DNA of 11,566 nt from Pseudomonadota bacterium (GTDB lineage: Bacteria > Pseudomonadota > Alphaproteobacteria > Sphingomonadales > Sphingomonadaceae), in NCBI GenBank assembly GCA_023390415.1, contig JAEWCW010000186.1:1-11566 (forward strand), read 5' to 3'. The notes beneath the pieces are model-generated. The model was not told the origin of the DNA and ran no database searches. It worked only from the letters and a program-made list of their open reading frames with translations. Position numbers and translations under genes: made by a program. Below, one piece after another: positions 1 through 6,247 of the stretch (position 1 is the first letter of the stretch; each line of letters opens with the position of its first letter).

Positions 1-215
1 TGATGGGCATCGTGACCCTCGGCCTGATGTGGCTGCGCATGGCCCGCGCCAGCGCCGCCGCCCTCGCCGCCGGCGACGACGCCGCCTTCCACCAGGCCAA
101 GCTCGTCACCGCCCGCTTCTACGCCGAGCGCATCATGCCCGACACCGGCGCGCTTCGGCGGAAGCTGGAGGCCGGCGCGGAAACCCTGATGGCGCTCCCG
201 GCGGAGGCTTTTTAG
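1..215 (+). CDS. Acyl-CoA dehydrogenase, C-terminal end (5' partial)
   Basis: Only the last 70 codons lie in the window, and the frame is open back to the left edge, so the methionine codon at 3 is internal. The segment is alpha-helical and ends in GAETLMALPAEAF. With the upstream KLVTARFYAERI it matches the extra C-terminal helical domain found on a subgroup of long acyl-CoA dehydrogenases (the Acyl-CoA_dh_C type, about 590-600 residues in full). These flavoproteins carry out the first, alpha-beta desaturation step of acyl-CoA degradation. The catalytic base and FAD-binding parts lie outside the window, so substrate chain length cannot be judged. The TAG stop at 213-215 overlaps the TAA stop of the opposing gene. 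The family call is fairly secure; the exact role is not. Confidence 0.8.
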   Translation, partial: MGIVTLGLMWLRMARASAAALAAGDDAAFHQAKLVTARFYAERIMPDTGALRRKLEAGAETLMALPAEAF

Positions 216-1480
216 CGCTTGACGAGGGTCACCTGCGCGACGTCGATTCCGCCGCCGCGGAAGCCGCCTTCGCAATACATGAGATAATAGCGCCAGAGCT
301 GGTGGAAGGGTTCGTCGAAGCCGGCTGGAAGCCGCCCTTCCCTCACCGCCCCGTCGTAATTGTCGCGCCAGCGCCGGAGCGTCTCGGCATAATCGAGGCC
401 GTAGCCCTTGCGGTCTTCCCAGCTGAGCCCCGCCGCCTCGGCAATCCGGCGGAAGCGGTCCTCGCTGACCAGCATTCCGCCGGGAAAGATGTAGGTCTGG
501 ATGAAGTCCGCGCTCGAACGATAGGCCTCGAACAGAGGCTCGCGGATCGAGATGAGCTGCAGCGCGGCCCGGCCGGGCTTGAGCAGGCGCGCGATGCTCT
601 GAAGGTAGGCCGGCCAATATTCCTCGCCGACCGCCTCGACCATCTCCACGCTGGCGATGGCGTCGTAGCTCCCGCCGGCGTCGCGATAGTCGGTGAGCTC
701 GATCGAGACCCGATCGCTCAGCCCCGCCGCCGCGAGCCGAGCATCGGCGAATACCTTCTGCTCGCGCGAGAGCGTGAGCCCGGTGACCCGCACGCCGTAA
801 TCCCGCGCCGCGATCTCGGCGAGGCCGCCCCAGCCGCAGCCGATCTCGAGTAGATGTTCGCCGGGCTTCAGCTCGAGCCGATCGAGCAGCAGCCGGATCT
901 TGCGCGCTTGCGCCGCCTCGAGCGCCTCGTCGGCGCTTTCGAACACCGCGCTCGAATAGGTCATGCTCTCGTCGAGCCAGGCGCGGTAGAAATCGTTGCC
1001 GAGATCGTAATGCGCCTCGATGTTGCGCCGCGCCCTGCCCTTGTCGTTGGCGCGAAAGGCATGGGCGAACCGATTGACGAGGCGGAACAGGCCCTTGGCG
1101 CGAGCGGCATCGCCCAGGCTCTCGCCGTTGCGCATGAACAGGTCGAAGAGCGGCACCGGATCCGGGCTCGACCATTCGCCGAGGGCCCAGGCCTTGTACC
1201 AGCCCACCGAGCCCGAAGTCGCGAGCCGGACCAGAGCCCGCCAGCTGTGCAGGCGCACCACCGGCACCCGCCCCGGCGCCCGGCCGCCCAGCAGCCGGAA
1301 GCTCCCGTCCGGCAGGGTCGCCTCAATCCCGCCCTCCGCGAGCCCCGCGTCGATCCGGTCGAGCAGGCGATGAAAGCCACCCCCCACGATCCGCGCCGCG
1401 GCGTGCGCCAGCCACCCGCCCCCGGTCGCGAATGCCCGGTCTGCGGAGACAAGATGGCGGCCGCGCGGCTGGTCGGTCAT
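212..1480 (-). CDS. Cyclopropane-fatty-acyl-phospholipid synthase family methyltransferase
   Basis: This is a 422-residue SAM-dependent methyltransferase of the CFA synthase/mycolic-acid methyltransferase family. The family transfers a methyl or methylene group to the double bond of acyl chains in membrane phospholipids. An N-terminal substrate-side domain (about 1-150) precedes the signature HYDLGNDFY (157-165). The SAM loop LEIGCGWGG is at 211-219, VEMVEAVGEEYW at 278-289, YIFPGG at 330-335, and the C-terminal YYLMYCEGGFR at 398-408. Compared with E. coli Cfa as I remember it, the bicarbonate-binding glutamate (E282) and tyrosine (Y364) are kept. The ligands equivalent to Cys139 and His266 appear as S177 and Q308, so the exact reaction (cyclopropanation, methylation or methylenation) is open. 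The ATG at 1480 is the only start that keeps the N-terminal domain, but its ribosome site is weak. It may be read from the korAB transcript across the repeat or from its own promoter. Confidence 0.82.
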   Translation of the reverse strand: MTDQPRGRHLVSADRAFATGGGWLAHAAARIVGGGFHRLLDRIDAGLAEGGIEATLPDGSFRLLGGRAPGRVPVVRLHSWRALVRLATSGSVGWYKAWALGEWSSPDPVPLFDLFMRNGESLGDAARAKGLFRLVNRFAHAFRANDKGRARRNIEAHYDLGNDFYRAWLDESMTYSSAVFESADEALEAAQARKIRLLLDRLELKPGEHLLEIGCGWGGLAEIAARDYGVRVTGLTLSREQKVFADARLAAAGLSDRVSIELTDYRDAGGSYDAIASVEMVEAVGEEYWPAYLQSIARLLKPGRAALQLISIREPLFEAYRSSADFIQTYIFPGGMLVSEDRFRRIAEAAGLSWEDRKGYGLDYAETLRRWRDNYDGAVREGRLPAGFDEPFHQLWRYYLMYCEGGFRGGGIDVAQVTLVKR

Positions 1481-1516
1481 GCCGGCTAGGTGGCGCGGAT
1501 CAGCCCCATGTGCAAT

Positions 1517-1635
1517 CCCGTCATGCCAGCGAAGGCTGGCATCTCAGCGTGAGTAGGCGCGGGAGGAAGTGCAGCGCTCCATCGACGCCCGCGCTCTTCA
1601 CCCGCTGAGGTCCCAGCCTCCGCTGGGACGACGGT
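1517..1635. repeat. REP-type doublet: two inverted hairpin arms around a 49-bp core
   Basis: Two 35-base arms, at 1517-1551 and inverted at 1601-1635, match at 28 of 35 positions by eye. Each holds a perfect 8-bp hairpin with a 4-base loop: ATGCCAGC/GCTGGCAT at 1523-1530 and 1535-1542, and GTCCCAGC/GCTGGGAC at 1610-1617 and 1622-1629. Two of the stem differences between arms are paired changes that keep the base pairing. The core at 1552-1600 has no recognisable gene. Chance reading of the arms gives the peptides PAFAGMT and VPAEAG, hallmarks of sphingomonad intergenic repeats. It starts 5 bases after the korB stop and ends 36 bases before the methyltransferase start, filling most of the gap. 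It may shape mRNA decay or readthrough; there is no T-run, so it is not a standard terminator. Confidence 0.75.
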
Positions 1636-1640
1636 CCCGG

Positions 1641-2663
1641 TCAGATCGCGTGCGGCTCTTTCGTCACCATCCAGCTCTGGCCCTTGGCGACCAGCGCCTG
1701 GAGGTCGGGGCTCTTGCCCGCAGCAGCCTGCGCGTTCTGCTCGCGCACCGCGCCCTCGAAGGTCGGCGCGGGGTCGTCGTAGATGACGCCCAGCGCCATC
1801 GGGAAGGCGCCGAACGGCATGTCGACCAGCATGTGCGCGACCGCCTTGTTGCGCGGATCGTGGACGATCACGCCGGCCGACTGCCAGTCGCCGTCCACCA
1901 CGTCGACCACCCGGAGGGTCAGCGCCTCGCGGTCGAGGATGATGCCCTTGGTGCCGCCGTCGAACAGCATCGGCTCGCCCGCCTTCAGCCACATCTGGCT
2001 TCCGGCATTCTCCTTGGCGGTGAAGGGCGCGAAGACGTCGTCATTGTAGACGATGCAATTCTGGAAGATCTCGACGAAGGCCGCGCCCCTATGGCCGTGC
2101 GCCGCCTTCAGCACGTCGGGCAGATTCTTGTGGACGTCGATGCCGCGCGCGACGAAGCGCGCGCCCGAGCCCAGCGCGAAGGCGCAGGGGCTGACCGACC
2201 GGTCGACCGAGCCATAGGGCGTCGACGGCGAGCGCGTCCCGACCCGCGAGGTCGGCGAGTACTGGCCCTTGGTCAGGCCATAGATCTCGTTGTTGAACAA
2301 CAGGATCTGGCAATCGAGATTGCGCCGCAGCACGTGCATCGTGTGGTTGCCGCCGATCGACAGCGCATCGCCATCGCCGGTGATGATCCACACGTCGAGC
2401 TCCGGATTGGCGAGCTTGATCCCGGTCGCGAAGGTCGGCGCGCGCCCGTGGATCGTATGGAAGCCGTAGGTCTCCATATAGTAGGGGAACCGGCTCGAGC
2501 AGCCGATGCCGGAGACGAACACCGTCTTCTCCGGGCTGACGCCCAGCTCCGGCATCGTCCGCTGCACCGCCTTCAGCACCGCATAATCGCCGCAGCCGGG
2601 GCACCAGCGCACCTCCTGGTCGGTGGCGAAATCCTTGGCGGTGAGCTTGGTCATCTCGTTCAT
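1641..2663 (-). CDS. korB: 2-oxoacid (2-oxoglutarate):ferredoxin oxidoreductase, beta subunit
   Basis: A 340-residue thiamine-diphosphate subunit that pairs with KorA to interconvert 2-oxoglutarate plus CoA and succinyl-CoA plus CO2, with ferredoxin as electron carrier. The TPP/Mg site is GDGDALSIGGNH (96-107) with NNEIYGLTKGQ (124-134). Four cysteines fit the family's single 4Fe-4S cluster: C21 and C24 (WCPGCGDY), C55 (GIGCSS) and C203 (QNCIVYND). The open frame runs on to 2828, but the longer N-terminus is an arginine/proline-rich shadow of korA. The ATG at 2663 overlaps the TGA of the 29-codon gene (ATGA) and has a GGAA 7 bases upstream; the ATG at 2654 is an alternative. The length is normal. 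2-oxoglutarate is inferred as substrate from family resemblance; other 2-oxoacids cannot be excluded. Confidence 0.9.
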   Translation of the reverse strand: MNEMTKLTAKDFATDQEVRWCPGCGDYAVLKAVQRTMPELGVSPEKTVFVSGIGCSSRFPYYMETYGFHTIHGRAPTFATGIKLANPELDVWIITGDGDALSIGGNHTMHVLRRNLDCQILLFNNEIYGLTKGQYSPTSRVGTRSPSTPYGSVDRSVSPCAFALGSGARFVARGIDVHKNLPDVLKAAHGHRGAAFVEIFQNCIVYNDDVFAPFTAKENAGSQMWLKAGEPMLFDGGTKGIILDREALTLRVVDVVDGDWQSAGVIVHDPRNKAVAHMLVDMPFGAFPMALGVIYDDPAPTFEGAVREQNAQAAAGKSPDLQALVAKGQSWMVTKEPHAI

Positions 2664-2749
2664 GAGGACATTCCGTAGAGCAAATACCAGATCAGCCCGA
2701 TCACGATGACCAGGAGGAGGAGAAGGCGGATGAGCGCTCCGCTGTTCAT
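2660..2749 (-). CDS. 29-residue single-span membrane microprotein between korA and korB
   Basis: An unannotated-size gene read between the two Kor subunits. Its ATG overlaps the korA stop (ATGA at 2749-2746) and its TGA overlaps the korB start (ATGA at 2663-2660). GAGGAGG at 2763-2757 lies 7 bases before the ATG, one of the best ribosome sites in the window. The product starts MNSGALIR, continues as one uninterrupted hydrophobic helix (about residues 5-25, leucine/isoleucine/valine then WYLLY) and ends GMSS. The only charged residue is R8, which by the positive-inside rule suggests a cytoplasmic N-terminus. By my count 23 of 28 codons after the start end in G or C, as in the neighbours. It could anchor KorAB to the membrane, assist a redox partner, or serve only to couple translation. 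I do not recognise a named family; function is unknown. Confidence 0.72.
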   Translation of the reverse strand: MNSGALIRLLLLLVIVIGLIWYLLYGMSS

Positions 2750-4626
2750 CCCAGCGCCTCCTCGATCGCCGCTTCGATCTCGGCGATCTTGAAGGGTTGG
2801 CCGGAGACCTTGGTGACCGGCTGCGCATCGACCAGATACTGGTCGCGGAGCAGCGTCTTGAGCTGGCCCTTGTTCATTTCGGGTACGATGATCCGGTCGT
2901 AAGACCTTAGCAGATCGCCCAAATTCTTCGGCGTCGGCCAGATGTGGCGGAGGTGGATATGGGCGACGTCGAGGCCGCGCTTGCGGGCCCGGCGCACCGC
3001 CTGGTGGATCGGGCCGAAGGTCGAGCCCCAGCCGACGACGGCGAGCCGCCCGCCCGCCTCGCCCAGGCACACGTCCTGGTCCGGGATCGAGTCCGCGACC
3101 CCGAGCACCTTGTCGGCGCGGATGTCGGTCATCGCCTGATGGTTGGCAGGCGCGTAGTCGATATGGCCGGTGCCGACATTCTTCTCGATCCCGCCGATCC
3201 GGTGGCGAAGCCCCGGAGTCCCCGGCTTGATCCAGACCCGGGCGAGCTTCTCGTCTCGCGCGTAAGGGTTGATCTTCTCGCCCTCGCCCGGCGGCGTGTC
3301 GTGGAAGCGGACCGGGAAGGGCGCGTAGCCGGACATGTCCGGCACCTTCCAGGGCTCGGCCGCATTGGCGATGTAACCGTCAGTCAGAAGCATCACCGGG
3401 GTCATATACTGGACGGCAATCCGGCAGGCCTCGATCGCGCAGTCGAAGGCGTCGGCCGGCGAGCGCGCGGCGATCACCGGCATCGGCGCGTCGCCGTTGC
3501 GGCCGTAGACGGCTTGATAAAGGTCGGACTGCTCGGTCTTGGTCGGAAGACCGGTCGAGGGGCCGCCGCGCTGGGAATTGACGATGACGAGCGGAAGCTC
3601 GGTCATGATCGCAAGGCCCATCGCCTCGCCCTTGAGCGCGATTCCGGGGCCCGACGAGGAGGTGACTCCGAGGCTTCCGGCAAAGCTCGCGCCGATCGCC
3701 GCGCCGATCGCCGCGATCTCGTCCTCCGCCTGGAAGGTCGTGACGCCATATTCCTTGAGGCGCGAGAGATGGTGGAGGATCGCCGAGGCCGGGGTGATCG
3801 GATAGCCGCCGAAGAACATCGGCAGGCTGGCGAGCTGCGCGCCCGCGACCAGGCCGATCGAGATCGCCTCGGCGCCGGTGACGGTGCGGTAGAGGCCGGG
3901 CTCGGCCGGCGCGGGATCGAGATGCTGGCGGTGGATCTGGCCGCCGATCTCGATCGTCTCGCCATAGGCATGGCCGGCGTTGAGCGCAGCGATGTTCGCC
4001 TCGGCGAGCTCGGGCGCCTTGGCGAATTTGGACTTCAGCCAGTCGACGATCGGTTCGCGCTCGCGGTCGAACATCCAGAGCGCCAGGCCGAGCGTCCACA
4101 TGTTCTTGCAGCGGAGCGCTTCCTTGTTGCCGAGGCCGAACGGTTTCACGGCCTCGAGGGTGAGCTGCGAGATGTTGAAGCGGATCACCTGCCAGCGGGA
4201 CAGGCTGTCGTCCTCGAGCGGATTGGCCTCATAGCCCGCCTTGGCGAGGTTGCGCGCGCCGAACTCGCCCTCGTCGGCGATGATCAGGCCGCCGGGCTTC
4301 AGATCGTCGACATTCACCTTCAGCGCCGCCGGGTTCATCGCGATCAGCACGTCGGGCTGGTCGCCGGCGGTCTCGATCGCGGCCGAGCCGAAATTGATCT
4401 GGAAGGCGGAGACTCCGAAGGTCGTGCCCTGCGGCGCGCGGATCTCGGCCGGGAAGTCCGGGAAGGTGGCGAGGTCGTTGCCGGCGAGCGCGGTCGAGAG
4501 CGTGAACTGACCGCCGGTCAGCTGCATGCCGTCGCCGCTGTCGCCTGCGAAGCGGACGACGACGCTTTCCGGCGCGGTGTCGGCCCGGGCCTCTTCCGGT
4601 GTCACGATATGAGTGGCTGTCGCCAT
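2746..4626 (-). CDS. korA: 2-oxoacid (2-oxoglutarate):ferredoxin oxidoreductase, fused gamma-alpha subunit
   Basis: A 626-residue subunit in which the gamma (CoA-side) domain comes first (about 20-200, with RFAGDSGDGMQLTGGQ at 25-40). It is followed by the pyrimidine-binding alpha domain from about 250, with YPITPAS at 275-281, the conserved FQAEDEIAAIGAAIGASFAG at 298-317, and SQRGGPSTGLPTKTEQSD at 351-368. This arrangement is typical of two-gene KorAB enzymes in aerobic bacteria. Such enzymes can run alongside or replace the NAD-linked 2-oxoglutarate dehydrogenase and supply reduced ferredoxin. No ferredoxin domain or ferredoxin gene is seen here. The ATG at 4626 has an AGGA about 11 bases upstream. 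It is the first gene of korA-microprotein-korB and faces the esterase gene across a divergent gap. Confidence 0.9.
   Translation of the reverse strand: MATATHIVTPEEARADTAPESVVVRFAGDSGDGMQLTGGQFTLSTALAGNDLATFPDFPAEIRAPQGTTFGVSAFQINFGSAAIETAGDQPDVLIAMNPAALKVNVDDLKPGGLIIADEGEFGARNLAKAGYEANPLEDDSLSRWQVIRFNISQLTLEAVKPFGLGNKEALRCKNMWTLGLALWMFDREREPIVDWLKSKFAKAPELAEANIAALNAGHAYGETIEIGGQIHRQHLDPAPAEPGLYRTVTGAEAISIGLVAGAQLASLPMFFGGYPITPASAILHHLSRLKEYGVTTFQAEDEIAAIGAAIGASFAGSLGVTSSSGPGIALKGEAMGLAIMTELPLVIVNSQRGGPSTGLPTKTEQSDLYQAVYGRNGDAPMPVIAARSPADAFDCAIEACRIAVQYMTPVMLLTDGYIANAAEPWKVPDMSGYAPFPVRFHDTPPGEGEKINPYARDEKLARVWIKPGTPGLRHRIGGIEKNVGTGHIDYAPANHQAMTDIRADKVLGVADSIPDQDVCLGEAGGRLAVVGWGSTFGPIHQAVRRARKRGLDVAHIHLRHIWPTPKNLGDLLRSYDRIIVPEMNKGQLKTLLRDQYLVDAQPVTKVSGQPFKIAEIEAAIEEALG
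2757..2763 (-). promoter_or_regulatory. Strong ribosome binding site for the 29-codon gene
   Basis: GAGGAGG on the minus strand, inside the last codons of korA, lies 7 bases before the ATG at 2749. Its strength and spacing are the main reason to treat the tiny reading frame as translated rather than as a spacer. Confidence 0.65.
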
Positions 4627-4643
4627 CGAACATCTAATCCTGC

Positions 4644-4664
4644 GAGGGGTGTATTTGACCCCTC
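4644..4664. promoter_or_regulatory. Inverted repeat (candidate operator) over the korA promoter
   Basis: GAGGGGT at 4644-4650 and its exact reverse complement ACCCCTC at 4658-4664 are separated by 7 bases. The repeat overlaps the proposed korA -10 box and start point, the usual place for a repressor site. In RNA only part of it would be transcribed if the promoter is as proposed, which favours a DNA-level operator over a leader hairpin. No regulator gene is adjacent, so the binding protein is unknown. Confidence 0.4.
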
Positions 4665-4690
4665 TTAGCCAGATGGGCCGCTCGCCCCAA
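4662..4690 (-). promoter_or_regulatory. Candidate korA promoter
   Basis: On the minus strand TTGGGG (4690-4685) is followed after 17 bases by TAAGAG (4667-4662), giving a start near 4655 and a leader of roughly 29 bases. Both boxes are only partial matches to TTGACA and TATAAT. Support comes mainly from spacing, position and the overlapping inverted repeat. Confidence 0.35.
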
Positions 4691-4785
4691 GGTAGTTCTT
4701 CGCTTGCACAGTCTCAACGCGCGGCGCCGCGAAAGGCGCCGATGGACGGGCGAAGCAGCCCCGCTTAGGAAAGTGCAAAACTGCC

Positions 4786-4791
4786 AGGGAG
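4786..4791 (+). promoter_or_regulatory. Ribosome binding site that fixes the TTG start of the esterase
   Basis: AGGGAG lies 6 bases before the TTG at 4798. No in-frame ATG occurs until residues 37-38, which would cut into the family's N-terminal cap, so this site decides the start. I found no convincing -35/-10 pair for this gene in 4627-4785. Confidence 0.6.
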
Positions 4792-4797
4792 TTCATT

Positions 4798-5745
4798 TTG
4801 GCCGATCCTTTCGTCCGTCCCGACGTCCGCACCTTCCTCGATTTCCTGAACGCTTTGCCCGGCCCGCGCACCCACGAGGTCTCGCCTGCCGAGGCGCGGG
4901 CGATGATGGCGCGCTCGCGTCAGGTCGCGGATGCCGAAGTCGGCGAGCTGGCAGTGATCCGGGACCTTTCCTGTCCCGGACCGGCCGGCGACATCCCGCT
5001 CCGCCTCTACGATGCGCGGGAGGAGCGTTCGCCCGGTCCCCTGGTCGCCTTCTTCCACGGCGGCGGCTTCGTCCTCGGCGACCTCGACACCCACGAGCCC
5101 TTCTGCGCCGAGCTTGCGCGATTGCTCGATCTTCCCGTCGTTGCCGTCGATTACCGCCTCGCGCCGGAGCACCCCTTCCCCGCCGGCGCTGAGGATTGCA
5201 TCGCCGCCGCGCGCTGGCTGGCCGAGAGCCCGGAGGCGCTCGGGAGGCGGGTCACGAGCCTCATCCCCTGCGGCGACAGCGCCGGCGGCAATTTCGCGAT
5301 CGTCGTCAGCCTGTCCCTTCGCGACGAGCCCGCCGCTGTTCCGGCCATTGCGCAATGGCCGATCTATCCCGCCGCCGATCCCGCCAACGGCTATCCGAGC
5401 TTCGAGGATTTCGGTGAGAAATACCTGCTCACTCGCGATTCGATGCGCTGGTTCGACGTCCAGTACGGGCCCGACGCGGCCGACTGGCGCTATTCGCCGC
5501 TCCTGAAATCGCAGGCCGGCCTACCGTCGACGCTCGTCACCACCGCAAGCCTCGATCCGATCCGCGACCAGGGCCGCGCCTACGCCGCCGCCTGCGCCGA
5601 GGCGGGCGTCGAGACCTTCTTCCACGAGGCCGAGGGCAATATCCACGGCTTCATCAACCTGCGCAAAGCCATCCCCTCCTCGAACCGCGACATCGCCCGC
5701 GGCGTCGCCGCGCTGAAGCTGCTGATCGAAGGCGCGAAACGATGA
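4798..5745 (+). CDS. Alpha/beta hydrolase, hormone-sensitive-lipase (family IV) esterase
   Basis: A 315-residue cytoplasmic-looking esterase with no signal peptide. Family marks are in order: the oxyanion motif HGGGF (87-91), VDYRLAPEHPFPA (117-129) and the nucleophile elbow GDSAGG (159-164, Ser161). The acid is in SLDPIRD (Asp253) and the base in NIHGF (His283), so the Ser-Asp-His triad is complete. Enzymes of this family hydrolyse short-chain acyl esters; the natural substrate cannot be read from sequence. The start is TTG at 4798, backed by AGGGAG 6 bases upstream. A TTG start often means modest expression. The stop overlaps the rppH start (ATGA at 5742-5745), so the two are co-translated. 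The gene opens the plus-strand run and is divergent from korA. Confidence 0.85.
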   Translation: MADPFVRPDVRTFLDFLNALPGPRTHEVSPAEARAMMARSRQVADAEVGELAVIRDLSCPGPAGDIPLRLYDAREERSPGPLVAFFHGGGFVLGDLDTHEPFCAELARLLDLPVVAVDYRLAPEHPFPAGAEDCIAAARWLAESPEALGRRVTSLIPCGDSAGGNFAIVVSLSLRDEPAAVPAIAQWPIYPAADPANGYPSFEDFGEKYLLTRDSMRWFDVQYGPDAADWRYSPLLKSQAGLPSTLVTTASLDPIRDQGRAYAAACAEAGVETFFHEAEGNIHGFINLRKAIPSSNRDIARGVAALKLLIEGAKR

Positions 5746-6221
5746 CCGTCGACAAGACCACCCTCCCTTATCGCCCCGGCGCTGGCGTCATGCTGCTCAA
5801 TCGCGAGGGCAAGGTATTCGTCGCCCAGCGGCTCGATTCGACGCTGGAGGCCTGGCAGATGCCGCAGGGCGGCCTCGACGAGGGCGAGGATCCCGAGGAC
5901 GGGGCGCTCCGCGAGCTCGAGGAGGAGACCGGCATCGGCCGCGACAAGGTCGAGCTGATCGCGCGCTGTCCCACGACGCTCGACTACGACCTTCCCGACG
6001 AGCTGGTTGGCAAGATGTGGGAGGGGAAGTGGCGCGGCCAGCGCCAGCACTGGTTCCTGCTCCGCTTCCTCGGCAGCGACGAGGACGTGAACCTGGAGAC
6101 CGAGCATCCCGAGTTCCGCGCCTGGAAATGGGCCGATCCCGAGGAGCTCCCGCACCTGATCGTGCCGTTCAAGCGGGAGCTCTACGAGCGCGTCCTCGCC
6201 GCCTTCCGGGATTGGCTTTGA
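5742..6221 (+). CDS. rppH: RNA pyrophosphohydrolase (Nudix hydrolase)
   Basis: A 159-residue Nudix protein matching the RppH/NudH/IalA type. This enzyme removes pyrophosphate from the 5'-triphosphate end of mRNA and so opens it to 5'-end-dependent decay. The complete Nudix box runs from G43 to I65 (G, E49, R57-E58, E61-E62, G64), giving the metal-binding glutamates. RppH-type context is WQMPQGG (38-44) just before it and RGQRQHWFLLRFLG (98-111) after it. The length is typical. It overlaps the upstream esterase by 4 bases (ATGA). The proposed promoter for the next gene lies over its last codons. A diadenosine-polyphosphate hydrolase role is the main alternative, as members of this branch can cleave both in vitro. 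Confidence 0.88.
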   Translation: MTVDKTTLPYRPGAGVMLLNREGKVFVAQRLDSTLEAWQMPQGGLDEGEDPEDGALRELEEETGIGRDKVELIARCPTTLDYDLPDELVGKMWEGKWRGQRQHWFLLRFLGSDEDVNLETEHPEFRAWKWADPEELPHLIVPFKRELYERVLAAFRDWL

Positions 6222-6241
6222 GCCTTATCGCAAGCTAGAGC
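6212..6241 (+). promoter_or_regulatory. Candidate promoter for M20-astA-astB, possibly leaderless
   Basis: TTGGCT (6212-6217), an 18-base spacer and TAGAGC (6236-6241). The wider GCTAGAGC resembles the GCTANAWC -10 element described for Caulobacter housekeeping promoters. A start about 7 bases after the -10 falls at 6248, the A of the ATG. The absence of a good ribosome site before that ATG fits a leaderless message. Confidence 0.4.
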
Positions 6242-6247
6242 GGGTCG

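Noticed and set aside
1610..1629. The REP hairpin next to the korB stop as an intrinsic terminator
   Set aside because: The 8-bp stem is convincing but no T-run follows on either strand, so a classical Rho-independent terminator is not supported.
1486..1992. A 168-codon minus-strand frame ending in the PAFAGMT peptide
   Set aside because: It is an out-of-frame reading of korB followed by translation of the REP arms.
2664..2828. N-terminal extension of korB to give a 395-residue protein
   Set aside because: The added residues are Arg/Ser/Pro-rich and are a shadow of the korA end and the microprotein gene. The family N-terminus starts at the ATG at 2663 or 2654.
2944..4668. A 574-codon open frame on the plus strand, antisense to korA
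   Set aside because: GC-rich coding DNA often leaves the opposite strand open. The product is low-complexity, rich in Arg, Asp, Gly and Leu, without any family motif, whereas korA on the other strand is a clear orthologue.
4665..4796. A short minus-strand frame (about 43 codons from 4796) in the korA-esterase gap
   Set aside because: It has no recognisable motif and lies in a region expected to hold promoters; I see no support for translation.
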